64,000 nt of DNA. Origin: Chitinophaga sp. XS-30 (GTDB lineage Bacteria > Bacteroidota > Bacteroidia > Chitinophagales > Chitinophagaceae). Of this stretch, positions 34,072 to 43,184 are shown one piece after another. How positions within the stretch are numbered: position 1 is the stretch's first letter; each line of letters begins with the position of its first letter. The notes below the pieces were generated by a model, which saw only the letters and a list, made by a program, of their open reading frames with translations, did no database searches and had not been told where the DNA came from. A program made the position numbers and the translations under genes. The stretch lies in contig NZ_CP043006.1 in NCBI RefSeq assembly GCF_008086345.1, positions 6,079,501 through 6,143,500 of the forward strand. Direction: 5' to 3'.

Positions 34072-36870
34072 ATGAAAAACGGATATTTCGCCACATTACT
34101 ACTGCTCGGCAGCGTTACCTTTTCCGCACAGGCACAGGTGCCGGGCGTCAACATCACCTCCGCAGGCAAAACCTATACTTTCAGTCCTTCCTTCGTGGTG
34201 CTGCGCAACCCTGCCAATCCCGGCATGGCGCTGAAACCGGCGGGCATTCCGAAAGTTATGTACAATGTGCTGACCTGGAAAACCGATAGCAGCAAAGCAG
34301 ACTTTCGTCAGCAGAAAATAAATGCATCCGTTGCAGGTGATGGTTTCGATGATAAAATACTGCGCGGCAGGAATGAACTGCGGACCGCCAACATTTTCAA
34401 TGCCGGAGAACGGACGGAGATGCTGCCTGTTTCCGCGGTATCGAAGGGCGACACGGTTTTCTTCAGGTATGCGGACGATCCTGCCTTCCGGTTATCCGCC
34501 TACCTGATTGCCGGCGCAAAACCTTATCCGGTGTTACATTATACTTTTACCCCGCTGCAACCCGGTTACTACAGCGTGGGCTACACCGGCGCACCGGCAT
34601 TTTCGCGGGAGCAGGCGGCCGCCATCTGGCAGCCGTTCATCTGGCAGGAAAAACGCATTCCGGATGCCGCTTATCTTACCCCCGCATTCATGGCTACCCT
34701 GCCCACCACCATGGTGAACGATGGCGCCAGCACCGTAGGCGTACTGGCCGCTCCGCAGGAACTGCCCTTCCAGCCATTGCCCACACTGGCGAACAGCCGC
34801 TTCGGCGTGGCGTTGCTGAACCGGCAGCAGCAATTGCAACCGCAGGTGTATGCGCCCATCCCCGGCGGATACCTGTCCAAAATGAACAAAGGGCAAACCT
34901 TTGAATTTTCAATGTTCCTGGTTGCGGAACCTTTGGGCATCAGCTACACCTACCAGAAAATAGCCGAAACCGTTTTCGGGTTCAAAGATTACCGGCGGAA
35001 CGATATTGCCTCTCTGAACACGGCGCTGGACAATATTGTGGATTATTCGATGACGCACTATGCCTGGTTCATCGACAGCCTGAAGGGGTGTGCCTATTCC
35101 ACGGATGTGCCGGGTGCAGTAAAGAACGTATCCAGCCTCAATCCCCTGGAAATAGCGCTGGTAAAGGACGATGCGGAGATGTTCGAAAAACGCGCCTACC
35201 CGCTGATGGAATTCATGCTGTCCCGCGAAAAATTCCTGTTCAGCCTGGACAGTACCCAGAAGATACAAAGCCCTTCGCGCAGGCTTAAAGGTCCCGTTGC
35301 ACCCATGTCCGAACTGGGCGCGCTTTACAATGTATTTGGCCGTGACAATGGTTTTTACCTGCAAATGATGCAACAGGAATATAGCAGCAGCCGGGTGCGC
35401 AACCTCGATGTAAAAGAGAAGGGAAACAACTGGGTCAGTGCCATGCACCTTTACAAAGCTACGGGCGACCAGTCGTATCTCCGTACCGCGGTAGCCAGGG
35501 CGGATGTGTACCTGCAGAAAAGGGTGCATCAGCCGCAAACCGCTTTCAATGACCCATTCTCCGGCAGCTTCTTTTTCTGGCCCACTTTTACGAACAAGTG
35601 GATAGCGCTGTCACAACTCTATGAGCTGACGGGCGATACGGCATACCTGAACGCCGCCGTGCAGGGTGCGCGGAACTACACCCTCTTCACCTGGATGGCG
35701 CCGGGCATTCCCGATAGTATGGTAACGGTGAATAAAGGCGGGAAAGCGCCGATGTACAACTACCTGAAATCAAAAGGTCATACGCAGATGTATTTTCCGG
35801 AAGAGAAAGCCCCGGCGTGGCGCCTCTCTGAAACCGGTCTTACGCCTGAATCTTCCGGCACAGCCACCGGCCACCGCGCCATCTTCATGGCCAATTATGC
35901 GCCCTGGATGCTGCGCATCGGCTATTATGCGAAAGACACCTTTCTCATCAACGTGGCAAAAGCGGCTGTGATCGGCCGGTACCGGAACTTCCCGGGATAT
36001 CATATCAATACGGAGAGAACGACGGCTTATGAAAAATACGACTTTCCGATGCATGCGCACAAAAAACAAAGCGTCAACTCTTTTCACTACAACCACATCC
36101 TCCCGATGGCTTCCATGCTGATCGACTACCTAGTAACGGATGCGGTTACACGCAGTCGTGATGCGATCAGTTTTCCCGCGGAATATATAGAAGGCTACGC
36201 CTATCTGCGAAGCAAGATGTACGGCATGCGGCCCGGAACTTTTTATACAGAAAAAGACGCGCAGCTGTGGATGCCATCCCGCCTGCTGCGCATCAGCAAT
36301 ACTGAACTGAACTATATCGCCGCGCGTAAAGACGGCAAGCTGCTGCTGGCATTCACGAACCAGTCCGCCAGTCCGGTTACCGCAACCGTAACCGTCAATC
36401 CCCGGCTGGTGGAGTTTTCCCGGCGCAGTAGTGCCCGGAGCCTGGCGGGAACCGCCGGGCCGCTGAAAGACAGCGTTTTCACCGTCACCGTAGCGGCGAA
36501 CGGCATAACTGCGGTAGCATTGGAGCACGTTCAGCCGCAATCCTCCTTCCAGCAAAAGATACTGGCGGCGACAGATGACCGGAGCAGTGATTATGTAAAA
36601 CTGGAAACCGGCAATGCCCATGCCATGCTGTTCAAACTCGGCGGCTATGGCAGGCGGCTTTTTATGTACCTCGAGGATGACGACAATAAAATAACCCGGG
36701 CAACGCTGCACTACGGAGATACGGCGGTTACGGACAATACCTATCCTTATGAATTTACAGTACCGCTGAAAGATGGTGAGGATATCCGGTTCCGGCTGTC
36801 CGTTACCGACAGGCAGGGAAGAACAACGCAAAGCAAAGCAATAACCTTAGGAAAAAAGCATAAACAATGA
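34072..36870 (+). CDS. Secreted toroid-like protein, paralogue C
   Basis: About 932 residues. I start at 34072 (MKNGYFATLLLLGSVTFSAQAQ, a normal signal peptide); ATGs at 34054 and 34057 would add a few residues. A beta N-terminal half (LRNPANPGMALKPAGIPKVM) is followed by helical repeats (LYELTGDTAYLNAAVQGAR), then ETGLTPESSGTATGHRAIFM, AVIGRYRNFPGYH, FHYNHILPMASML and YGMRPGTFYTEKDAQLW, aligning with paralogue B. The C-terminal module TYPYEFTVPL to GRTTQSKAITL also matches B. No family name can be given. It overlaps the next gene by 4 bp. Confidence 0.65.
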   Translation: MKNGYFATLLLLGSVTFSAQAQVPGVNITSAGKTYTFSPSFVVLRNPANPGMALKPAGIPKVMYNVLTWKTDSSKADFRQQKINASVAGDGFDDKILRGRNELRTANIFNAGERTEMLPVSAVSKGDTVFFRYADDPAFRLSAYLIAGAKPYPVLHYTFTPLQPGYYSVGYTGAPAFSREQAAAIWQPFIWQEKRIPDAAYLTPAFMATLPTTMVNDGASTVGVLAAPQELPFQPLPTLANSRFGVALLNRQQQLQPQVYAPIPGGYLSKMNKGQTFEFSMFLVAEPLGISYTYQKIAETVFGFKDYRRNDIASLNTALDNIVDYSMTHYAWFIDSLKGCAYSTDVPGAVKNVSSLNPLEIALVKDDAEMFEKRAYPLMEFMLSREKFLFSLDSTQKIQSPSRRLKGPVAPMSELGALYNVFGRDNGFYLQMMQQEYSSSRVRNLDVKEKGNNWVSAMHLYKATGDQSYLRTAVARADVYLQKRVHQPQTAFNDPFSGSFFFWPTFTNKWIALSQLYELTGDTAYLNAAVQGARNYTLFTWMAPGIPDSMVTVNKGGKAPMYNYLKSKGHTQMYFPEEKAPAWRLSETGLTPESSGTATGHRAIFMANYAPWMLRIGYYAKDTFLINVAKAAVIGRYRNFPGYHINTERTTAYEKYDFPMHAHKKQSVNSFHYNHILPMASMLIDYLVTDAVTRSRDAISFPAEYIEGYAYLRSKMYGMRPGTFYTEKDAQLWMPSRLLRISNTELNYIAARKDGKLLLAFTNQSASPVTATVTVNPRLVEFSRRSSARSLAGTAGPLKDSVFTVTVAANGITAVALEHVQPQSSFQQKILAATDDRSSDYVKLETGNAHAMLFKLGGYGRRLFMYLEDDDNKITRATLHYGDTAVTDNTYPYEFTVPLKDGEDIRFRLSVTDRQGRTTQSKAITLGKKHKQ

Positions 36871-39146
36871 TGAAGTTTGAAGCGGCCGGGCAGCGATCAT
36901 TCCCCGGCAAAAACATGGATGTTGACCTCGTGATCACCGGTGGCGGCCTTTCCGGCGTATGCGGCGCCATTACCGCAGCAAGGCAGGGCCTCAAAGTAGT
37001 GCTGGTGCAGGATCGCCCGGTATTGGGCGGCAACGCCAGCAGTGAAGTGCGGCTCTGGATACTTGGCGCTACTTCGCACATGGGCAATAACAACCGCTGG
37101 GCAAGGGAAGGCGGATTGGTAGATGAGCTGCTGGTAGAGAACACTTTCCGCAACCCCGAAGGCAATCCCCTCATATTCGATACCATTTTGCTGGACAAGG
37201 TGACCTGTGAACCGAACATCACCCTGCTGCTGAACACGGCCGTGTATGCCGTTGAGAAAAAAGACGCCCACACCATCCGCTCCCTGAAAGCATTCTGCAG
37301 CCAGAACCAGACCGAATACACTTTAACCGCCCCCCTCTTCATGGACGCCTCGGGAGATGGCGTAGTGGGCTTTCTCTCCGGCGCCGCCTTCCGCATGGGC
37401 GCTGAAACAAAAGAAGAGTTCGGCGAACTGTTCGCACCTTCCAGAGAATACGGCGAACTGCTCGGCCATTCACTCTATTTCTACAGCAAAGACACCGGCA
37501 AACCGGTAAAGTTCGTACCGCCGGCTTATGCGCTGGACGATATCACCAAAGTGCCGAAGTTCAAAAGCTTCAACGCGCGTGAATTCGGTTGCAAACTCTG
37601 GTGGATAGAATATGGCGGCCGGCTGGATACGGTGCATGACACGGAAGAGATCAAATGGGAGCTTTGGAAAGTGGTGTATGGTGTATGGAATTACATCAAG
37701 AACTCCGGCAATTTCCCCGAAGCGGAAAACCTTACGCTGGAATGGGTAGGCACTATTCCCGGCAAAAGGGAAAGCCGGCGGTTCGAGGGGGATTATATGC
37801 TTCGGCAGCAGGATATTGTAGCGCAACACCAGCATGAGGATGCCATTGCATTCGGTGGCTGGTCCATCGACCTGCATCCGGCGGATGGGGTATTCAGCGA
37901 AAAACCGGGATGCAACCAATGGCACAGCAAAGGTATCTACCAGATCCCCTACCGTTGCGTGTACAGCAGCAACATCCGCAACCTCTTCCTGGCGGGCCGC
38001 ATCATCAGCGCCAGCCATGTGGCATTCGGCTCTACCCGCGTGATGGCCACCGCCGCGCATGTATCGCAGGCCGCCGCCATGGCCGCCGTGATCTGCCGGG
38101 AGCAGGGAATACAACCTGCGGATATCATCAGCAAAGGATGGATCAACACCCTGCAGCAACGCCTGCTGAAAACCGGCCACCACATCCCGGGCCTCACGCA
38201 CCGGGATGAGAAAGACCTTGTACAATCCGCTGCCATCACCGCATCCAGCGAACTGGTATTCCGTGAATTTACCGGCGATCCGCTGAAAAAACCGCTGGAC
38301 GCAGCCGTAGCGCAGATGATCCCGCTGCAGCAAGGAAAGATCGGCCCGCTTACCTTTCATGCAGATGCCGCAACAGCCACCACGCTGGAAGTGGAATTGC
38401 GCATCAGCAGCAAAGCAGGCAATTATACGCCGGATGTTACCCTTGCGAGGCAAACATTACCCGTCCATCCCGGCAGGAACTGCCTGCAGCTCAACTTCGA
38501 TGCGGAAATGCCCGAAGCTGCCTACGCCTTCGTTACTTTCCTGAAGAACCCGCAGGTGCAGCTGCACCGTACGGAAAAACGGGTGACCGGCCTGTTGTCC
38601 GTTTTCAATACGATCAACAAAGCGGTATCCAATTACGGCAAACAAACGCCGCCGGAAGACATCGGCATGGATACCTTCGAGTTCTGGTGCCCGCAACGCC
38701 GGCCGGAAGGGCATAACATCGATTTCAAATATCCCGAAGGCCTGGATCTGTTTAAAGCTGATAACATCCGTAACGGTACCGACCGGCCTACTACGCAGCC
38801 GAATGCCTGGGTGGCGGACTGGCAGGACAATAACCCTGCGCTTACCCTGCGCTGGGACACGCCGCAGCACATACGCGAAATCGACATCTTCTTTGATACG
38901 GATTACGATCACCCGATGGAATCCGTATTGATGACGCATCCTGAAACGGTCATGCCTTTCTGTGTGCAGGAATACCAGGTGAAAGATGATAAAGGGAACG
39001 TGATCGCATCGGCGGTGGATAATCATCAAACCTGCAACCGTATCCGTTTTGAGCAGGCCATAAACACCGGCAGCCTCACCATAGCAGTGAAGCATCCTTC
39101 AGCGGAGGTGCCGGCGGCGGTGTTTTCGGTCAGGTGTTATGAATAG
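36867..39146 (+). CDS. FAD-dependent oxidoreductase
   Basis: 759 residues without a signal peptide, so probably cytoplasmic. The dinucleotide-binding fold is at the N-terminus (VDLVITGGGLSGVCGAITAA, residues 19-38), followed by GGNASSEVRLWILGA and later FMDASGDGVVG near 155 and LFLAGRIISASHVAFGSTRVM near 375, the pattern of the FAD_oxidored family (PF12831). The C-terminal third is beta-rich (WVADWQDNNPALTLRWDTP; ReIDIFFDTDYDH), resembling a discoidin-like module, unusual for a cytoplasmic enzyme. The ATGA overlap with paralogue C implies translational coupling. It may oxidise a sugar released by the operon's enzymes; that is inference. Confidence 0.8.
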   Translation: MMKFEAAGQRSFPGKNMDVDLVITGGGLSGVCGAITAARQGLKVVLVQDRPVLGGNASSEVRLWILGATSHMGNNNRWAREGGLVDELLVENTFRNPEGNPLIFDTILLDKVTCEPNITLLLNTAVYAVEKKDAHTIRSLKAFCSQNQTEYTLTAPLFMDASGDGVVGFLSGAAFRMGAETKEEFGELFAPSREYGELLGHSLYFYSKDTGKPVKFVPPAYALDDITKVPKFKSFNAREFGCKLWWIEYGGRLDTVHDTEEIKWELWKVVYGVWNYIKNSGNFPEAENLTLEWVGTIPGKRESRRFEGDYMLRQQDIVAQHQHEDAIAFGGWSIDLHPADGVFSEKPGCNQWHSKGIYQIPYRCVYSSNIRNLFLAGRIISASHVAFGSTRVMATAAHVSQAAAMAAVICREQGIQPADIISKGWINTLQQRLLKTGHHIPGLTHRDEKDLVQSAAITASSELVFREFTGDPLKKPLDAAVAQMIPLQQGKIGPLTFHADAATATTLEVELRISSKAGNYTPDVTLARQTLPVHPGRNCLQLNFDAEMPEAAYAFVTFLKNPQVQLHRTEKRVTGLLSVFNTINKAVSNYGKQTPPEDIGMDTFEFWCPQRRPEGHNIDFKYPEGLDLFKADNIRNGTDRPTTQPNAWVADWQDNNPALTLRWDTPQHIREIDIFFDTDYDHPMESVLMTHPETVMPFCVQEYQVKDDKGNVIASAVDNHQTCNRIRFEQAINTGSLTIAVKHPSAEVPAAVFSVRCYE

Positions 39147-39178
39147 GCCCGAAGCGGGCTGTCAAATTCTGGAAAAGC

Positions 39179-39219
39179 AGATGGCGCACCGGTCTTCCGG
39201 TACGCCATCTTATTTTTTT
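39179..39219 (+). terminator. Intrinsic terminator closing the SusCD operon
   Basis: A 14-bp stem with one mismatch (39179-39192 with 39197-39210, tetraloop TCTT) is followed by seven T at 39213-39219. It lies between two convergent operons; the minus-strand tail is poor in T, so it mainly serves the plus-strand operon. Confidence 0.85.
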
Positions 39220-39222
39220 GCT

Positions 39223-41799
39223 TTATTGCGCTGCTAAAAAGGTATTGATCCGTTTCAGCAGGAAGTCGTAATGGGAAGGCGTAGCATTACCCACCCTGAT
39301 CCCTTTTTTGATCAACTCCCTGATGTCCTTTAATTCTCCCAGCACCAGGCTTTCTATTTTGAACTGCTTGTCCGCAGCCCTGAAATCCATATACTGAAAG
39401 TAAAGGTTGTTGTCCCCGGGCTGCTGCGCCCTGAGAGAAGGCAGTTCCGCATCATGCAAGCAGAAACAGCTGGTATGCAGGGCATGCAAGACCCGTTTGC
39501 CGCCCGGTACGGGCCTACCGAACTTTGAAATATTGATCAGCCTGTCCACATAAATCGCCTGCAGCATCTGGCGGTAAAAGTCCGGCGCCTTTCCGGCCAT
39601 CGTTTCCCGGAATACATCCTGTCGGATATCTTTCAGCAGGTCCTTTGCGCCGTAAGCATCTTTCCCGTTCGCCACTTCATTATCCACCAGGTAAGCCAGC
39701 TTGCCGTTGTTCAACAGATTGCCCTGGAAGCTGCTGGTGTACAATCTCTCAATATAGCTGCTGATAGGCAGCAGTTTTCTTACACCACCGGTATTGTTAA
39801 CGATATTCAGATCAGCTATTTCAAGCCACTCCGGCAGTTCGCGGTATTGCTTCAGGATAAAGGCCACCGATTTCCGCTGTTCTTCCTTGCTCACATAGGT
39901 GTACCTTTTTTCGTGCTGCCCCTGCACTGGATAACGCTGGTAGATACCCGCGATATTTACGGACACATGCCCGATATACCGCTCATACTGCCGCAGCACG
40001 GCTTTCAGCAGGTCTTCCATATCCTCGTAGCTTTCGCCTTTTTTGCCTATCCATTCCTCCAGGTGCGAGATGATATATTTTATATTTTTCACGCCGTATT
40101 CGCTGGCCTTTACCACATTGTCTCCCAGGCTTTCACGCATGGCGGAAGGGTCGCTGCTGTTGAGGTCGCCTTCCCCGAAACGGTAGGATGGATCACCGAT
40201 ATGTTTTTCGATCCAGCTGTTCAGCACCGGCACTTCGCTTTCAGCGTCCAGGGCCTGCGGGATGGGCTTGTAGCCCCAGCTGATCGCATATTTATCATAT
40301 GCCCCCAATAGCGGCGGCGTAAGTTTTACCCCCTTGTCTTCCGGCTGCGCCACATAGTTATTCCGCGCGTAATCCATGATGGACGGCGTGGTGCCATACT
40401 GTTGCGTAAATGTAGCAGAACGCAGGGAATCGACCGGGAAGGCGAAAGAAGCACCCATGTTATGCCGCAGGCCCAGCGCATGCCCCACCTCATGCGCCAC
40501 CACATACCGCAACGCTTCGCCCAGGATGGAGTCAGGAATTTGCGTGGTGCGCACAACAGGATCGTTAGCTGCGGTCTGGGCAAAACGCCAGTCCTTCAAC
40601 AGCTGAAAAACGTTGTGATAGATAATGATATCCGATTCCAGAATTTCGCCGGAGCGTGGATCGGTCACGGATGGGCCTTTGGCATTGGGAATGGCCGAGG
40701 CCGTGTACCGGATAACGGAATACCGCATATCCTCCGGATTGAATGAAGGATCATTCACCGGAACGTCCCTGGCTACGATCGCATTTTTAAAACCGGCCGC
40801 TTCGAATGCCGGCAGCCAGTCTTCCACTCCCTGCCTGATATACTTCACCCATTTCTCCGGCGTGGCGTCGTCGATATAAAAAATAACGGGTTTAACCGGT
40901 TCCGCGAGCGCACCGTTGCGCATCTTTGCCACATCTTCCGGCTTCGGCTCCAGCCGCCAGCGGGCGATAAAAGACCGCTGCTTCACGGGATTGCTTTCGT
41001 TATAATCGCTGTAAGACCGCACGAAATAGCCCACCCTGTCATCTGCAAACCTTGCCTGCATGGGCGCTTCAGGCAACAGCACCATAGAGCGGTTCACCAG
41101 GATGGAATAGGTGTTATCCCCTTCCGTGAACGTAAGCATGCTGCGTACTTCTATATTCTGACCGAAGCTTTGCGCCGTACTGATGAAAGAGCGGTCCGCC
41201 TCAAACTTGTATTTTTTTACGGGAAGGCCCAGCGCCACGTACAAGGGGTTCTGCGCGAAAGGCGTGAGTTCCTTTACGTCCGCCGCATACAAGGGTCTGA
41301 TGTCGATGATCGCGCTCATGTTTTGTTTGCCTTTTGCCTTGATAGGGAAAGACATGAGTATGGGATCAAGGGTCTGCCGCATGATCGCTCTTTCAAAAGC
41401 GCTATCCGTTCCGCTGAAACGCATCAGGTTACGGGTAGTCACTTTTTTCAGCAGAATGGATTTGCCGTCAGGCGTAACATCCCACTGGATCATCAATCCT
41501 CCGGACTGTGCATTGTCACCGGCTACCATGGGATCGATCTCGCTGCTGCTCATGGCGGCACGGCGGGAAACGATCAGCATGTCCTTTTTCAGGAGGCTGT
41601 CCGGTATCTCGAAATAGTAGTTCCCTTTATCGAGGTGAACAATAAATAATCCTGTATCCGACACGGGTTGCTTTGGAAAGAAAGCATCGTATGATTTTAT
41701 GCTCGTGTCGCGTTTCTCCTGTGCGTTTGCTGCAGAGATGCCCAGCATCCAGCAGGCAAACAGCATGGTACATCCCATCGATCTTTTTAAATCTGTCAT
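39223..41799 (-). CDS. Zinc-dependent metalloprotease (DUF5117/DUF4953 type)
   Basis: 858 residues, signal peptide about 1-26 (ends SAANA). An N-terminal DUF5117/5118-like region (LDKGNYYFEIPDSLLKKDMLIVSR) is followed by a gluzincin/metzincin-like core with HEVGH at 436-440 and a third His at 446 (ALGLRHN), the extended HExxHxxGxxH zinc site. The C-terminal part is helical. Such secreted proteases are common in Bacteroidota and often lie beside SusCD pairs, as here, which suggests uptake of peptides or glycopeptides rather than pure glycan. It is the last gene of the operon with SusC and SusD, 17 bp after SusD. Confidence 0.88.
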   Translation of the reverse strand: MTDLKRSMGCTMLFACWMLGISAANAQEKRDTSIKSYDAFFPKQPVSDTGLFIVHLDKGNYYFEIPDSLLKKDMLIVSRRAAMSSSEIDPMVAGDNAQSGGLMIQWDVTPDGKSILLKKVTTRNLMRFSGTDSAFERAIMRQTLDPILMSFPIKAKGKQNMSAIIDIRPLYAADVKELTPFAQNPLYVALGLPVKKYKFEADRSFISTAQSFGQNIEVRSMLTFTEGDNTYSILVNRSMVLLPEAPMQARFADDRVGYFVRSYSDYNESNPVKQRSFIARWRLEPKPEDVAKMRNGALAEPVKPVIFYIDDATPEKWVKYIRQGVEDWLPAFEAAGFKNAIVARDVPVNDPSFNPEDMRYSVIRYTASAIPNAKGPSVTDPRSGEILESDIIIYHNVFQLLKDWRFAQTAANDPVVRTTQIPDSILGEALRYVVAHEVGHALGLRHNMGASFAFPVDSLRSATFTQQYGTTPSIMDYARNNYVAQPEDKGVKLTPPLLGAYDKYAISWGYKPIPQALDAESEVPVLNSWIEKHIGDPSYRFGEGDLNSSDPSAMRESLGDNVVKASEYGVKNIKYIISHLEEWIGKKGESYEDMEDLLKAVLRQYERYIGHVSVNIAGIYQRYPVQGQHEKRYTYVSKEEQRKSVAFILKQYRELPEWLEIADLNIVNNTGGVRKLLPISSYIERLYTSSFQGNLLNNGKLAYLVDNEVANGKDAYGAKDLLKDIRQDVFRETMAGKAPDFYRQMLQAIYVDRLINISKFGRPVPGGKRVLHALHTSCFCLHDAELPSLRAQQPGDNNLYFQYMDFRAADKQFKIESLVLGELKDIRELIKKGIRVGNATPSHYDFLLKRINTFLAAQ

Positions 41800-41816
41800 G
41801 CTATAATTTAAACGTG

Positions 41817-43160
41817 TTAGTAGCCGGGGTTCTGATCCCCGAAGAATGGATTGCTCATGGTCTCGGCTTCCGGAATGGGCAAAATGTACTGATCAACATC
41901 TACTACCGTTGGTTTGACGGACATGATGCTGTCAAACCGTATTCCGGCGAACCATTCGCTGCCGTTCTCAAAAGCCAGTTCCTTGATGATCTGCGCATAG
42001 ATATCGTTCAGCAATGCTTCCCTGGTGGTAGCGGGCGATGTTTGCGGCGTACCGTAAGCCCTTGTGATAATGCTGTCCAGCGGCGCCTTGGCATCTGCTA
42101 TGGGAGCACCGCTGCGGGCAAGCCCTTCAGCTTTGATCAGGTACATTTCCGCCAGCCGGAAAAAATAGGAAGGCGCAAAATGGGCAGCATTGTTCGTTTT
42201 GACGATGGCGCTGTTAGATGCCGTGTAAGTGGCCGGAATCCGCGGATCGCCCGCCATAAAGGTCTTGAACCAGGGACTGGCGATCGCGTGGCGGTTGCCG
42301 TAGGTGAACCTTTTCCGGTCGCCGGTAAAGGTGATCGCATCCGTTGCCCGCATGAAGATCATTTCCGTGGAAGAGAACCCGTCTGAAAACACCTTGGCAT
42401 AGGTAGCGCTCAGCTTCCGTTTTCCGCCGGAGATCACATCATCCGCCATTGCCGCCGCTTCTCCGTAATCGCCCCTGAACAACAACACCCTGGCCTTGAT
42501 GGCCTGCGCTGCCGTTTTGGAGATGAATACCGGCGTGGAAAAATCCGGCGCTTTTTCTATCGCATAGTCGAGATCCGACAGCACCTGGTTATAGACCTCG
42601 GCAACCGTGCTTCTGGCGATGTTGCGTGTGGTGAAATCCGCCGGCTCCGTTCTGATCACCACCCCCCACGGGCTGTTCACATCATAGAACTGGCCGAAGA
42701 AACGCAGGGCGTCGAAATGGGCCATCGCCCGTAATGCCCTGGCCTGCGCGGTGATCGTTTCCCTTTCCGCCTGCGCCATTTCGCCTTCAGGTAATTCGTT
42801 CACCAGCTGAATGACCCAATTGGCCTGGTTGATCATTTTATACATGGCCACCCAGCAGTTGTTGACTTCCGCCAGGGTAGGCAGTACCGCATTATCCACG
42901 TACTGCAGGTTGACGAGGGAACCATTCCTGGCGATGGTGCCGCTCAGGGCGCCGGGAATGACTTCGGTCAGCACCATATAATAATACTGGTCATGCAGCT
43001 TGGCATAGGCGCCATTCAGCAGGTTACGCACACCTTCGGCGTTCTTTGCCACATTCTCGGGTACCAGGTTATTGGGCGGCTCGCGGTCTATCACATCCGT
43101 AATTTTTGTGCAGCCACCGAGCAGAAGGGCAATGAATATTATGCAGAGAATATTTTTCAT
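41817..43160 (-). CDS. SusD/RagB-family surface lipoprotein
   Basis: 447 residues, lipoprotein signal ending LGGC (Cys17). SusD-like features: NLVPENVAKNAEGVRNLLNGAYAKL near 35, AQARALRAMAHFDALRFFGQFYD near 132, and the C-terminal SYFFRLAEMYLIKAEGLARSGA near 332 with LAFENGSEWFAGIRFDSIM near 405. It ends in QNPGY, common for the family. It is the lid partner of the SusC at 43185-46562, encoded 24 bp upstream. With the following metalloprotease gene it likely belongs to a peptide- or glycoprotein-use system. Confidence 0.92.
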   Translation of the reverse strand: MKNILCIIFIALLLGGCTKITDVIDREPPNNLVPENVAKNAEGVRNLLNGAYAKLHDQYYYMVLTEVIPGALSGTIARNGSLVNLQYVDNAVLPTLAEVNNCWVAMYKMINQANWVIQLVNELPEGEMAQAERETITAQARALRAMAHFDALRFFGQFYDVNSPWGVVIRTEPADFTTRNIARSTVAEVYNQVLSDLDYAIEKAPDFSTPVFISKTAAQAIKARVLLFRGDYGEAAAMADDVISGGKRKLSATYAKVFSDGFSSTEMIFMRATDAITFTGDRKRFTYGNRHAIASPWFKTFMAGDPRIPATYTASNSAIVKTNNAAHFAPSYFFRLAEMYLIKAEGLARSGAPIADAKAPLDSIITRAYGTPQTSPATTREALLNDIYAQIIKELAFENGSEWFAGIRFDSIMSVKPTVVDVDQYILPIPEAETMSNPFFGDQNPGY

Positions 43161-43184
43161 GATATTGTCTTTACGTTTTAGGAA

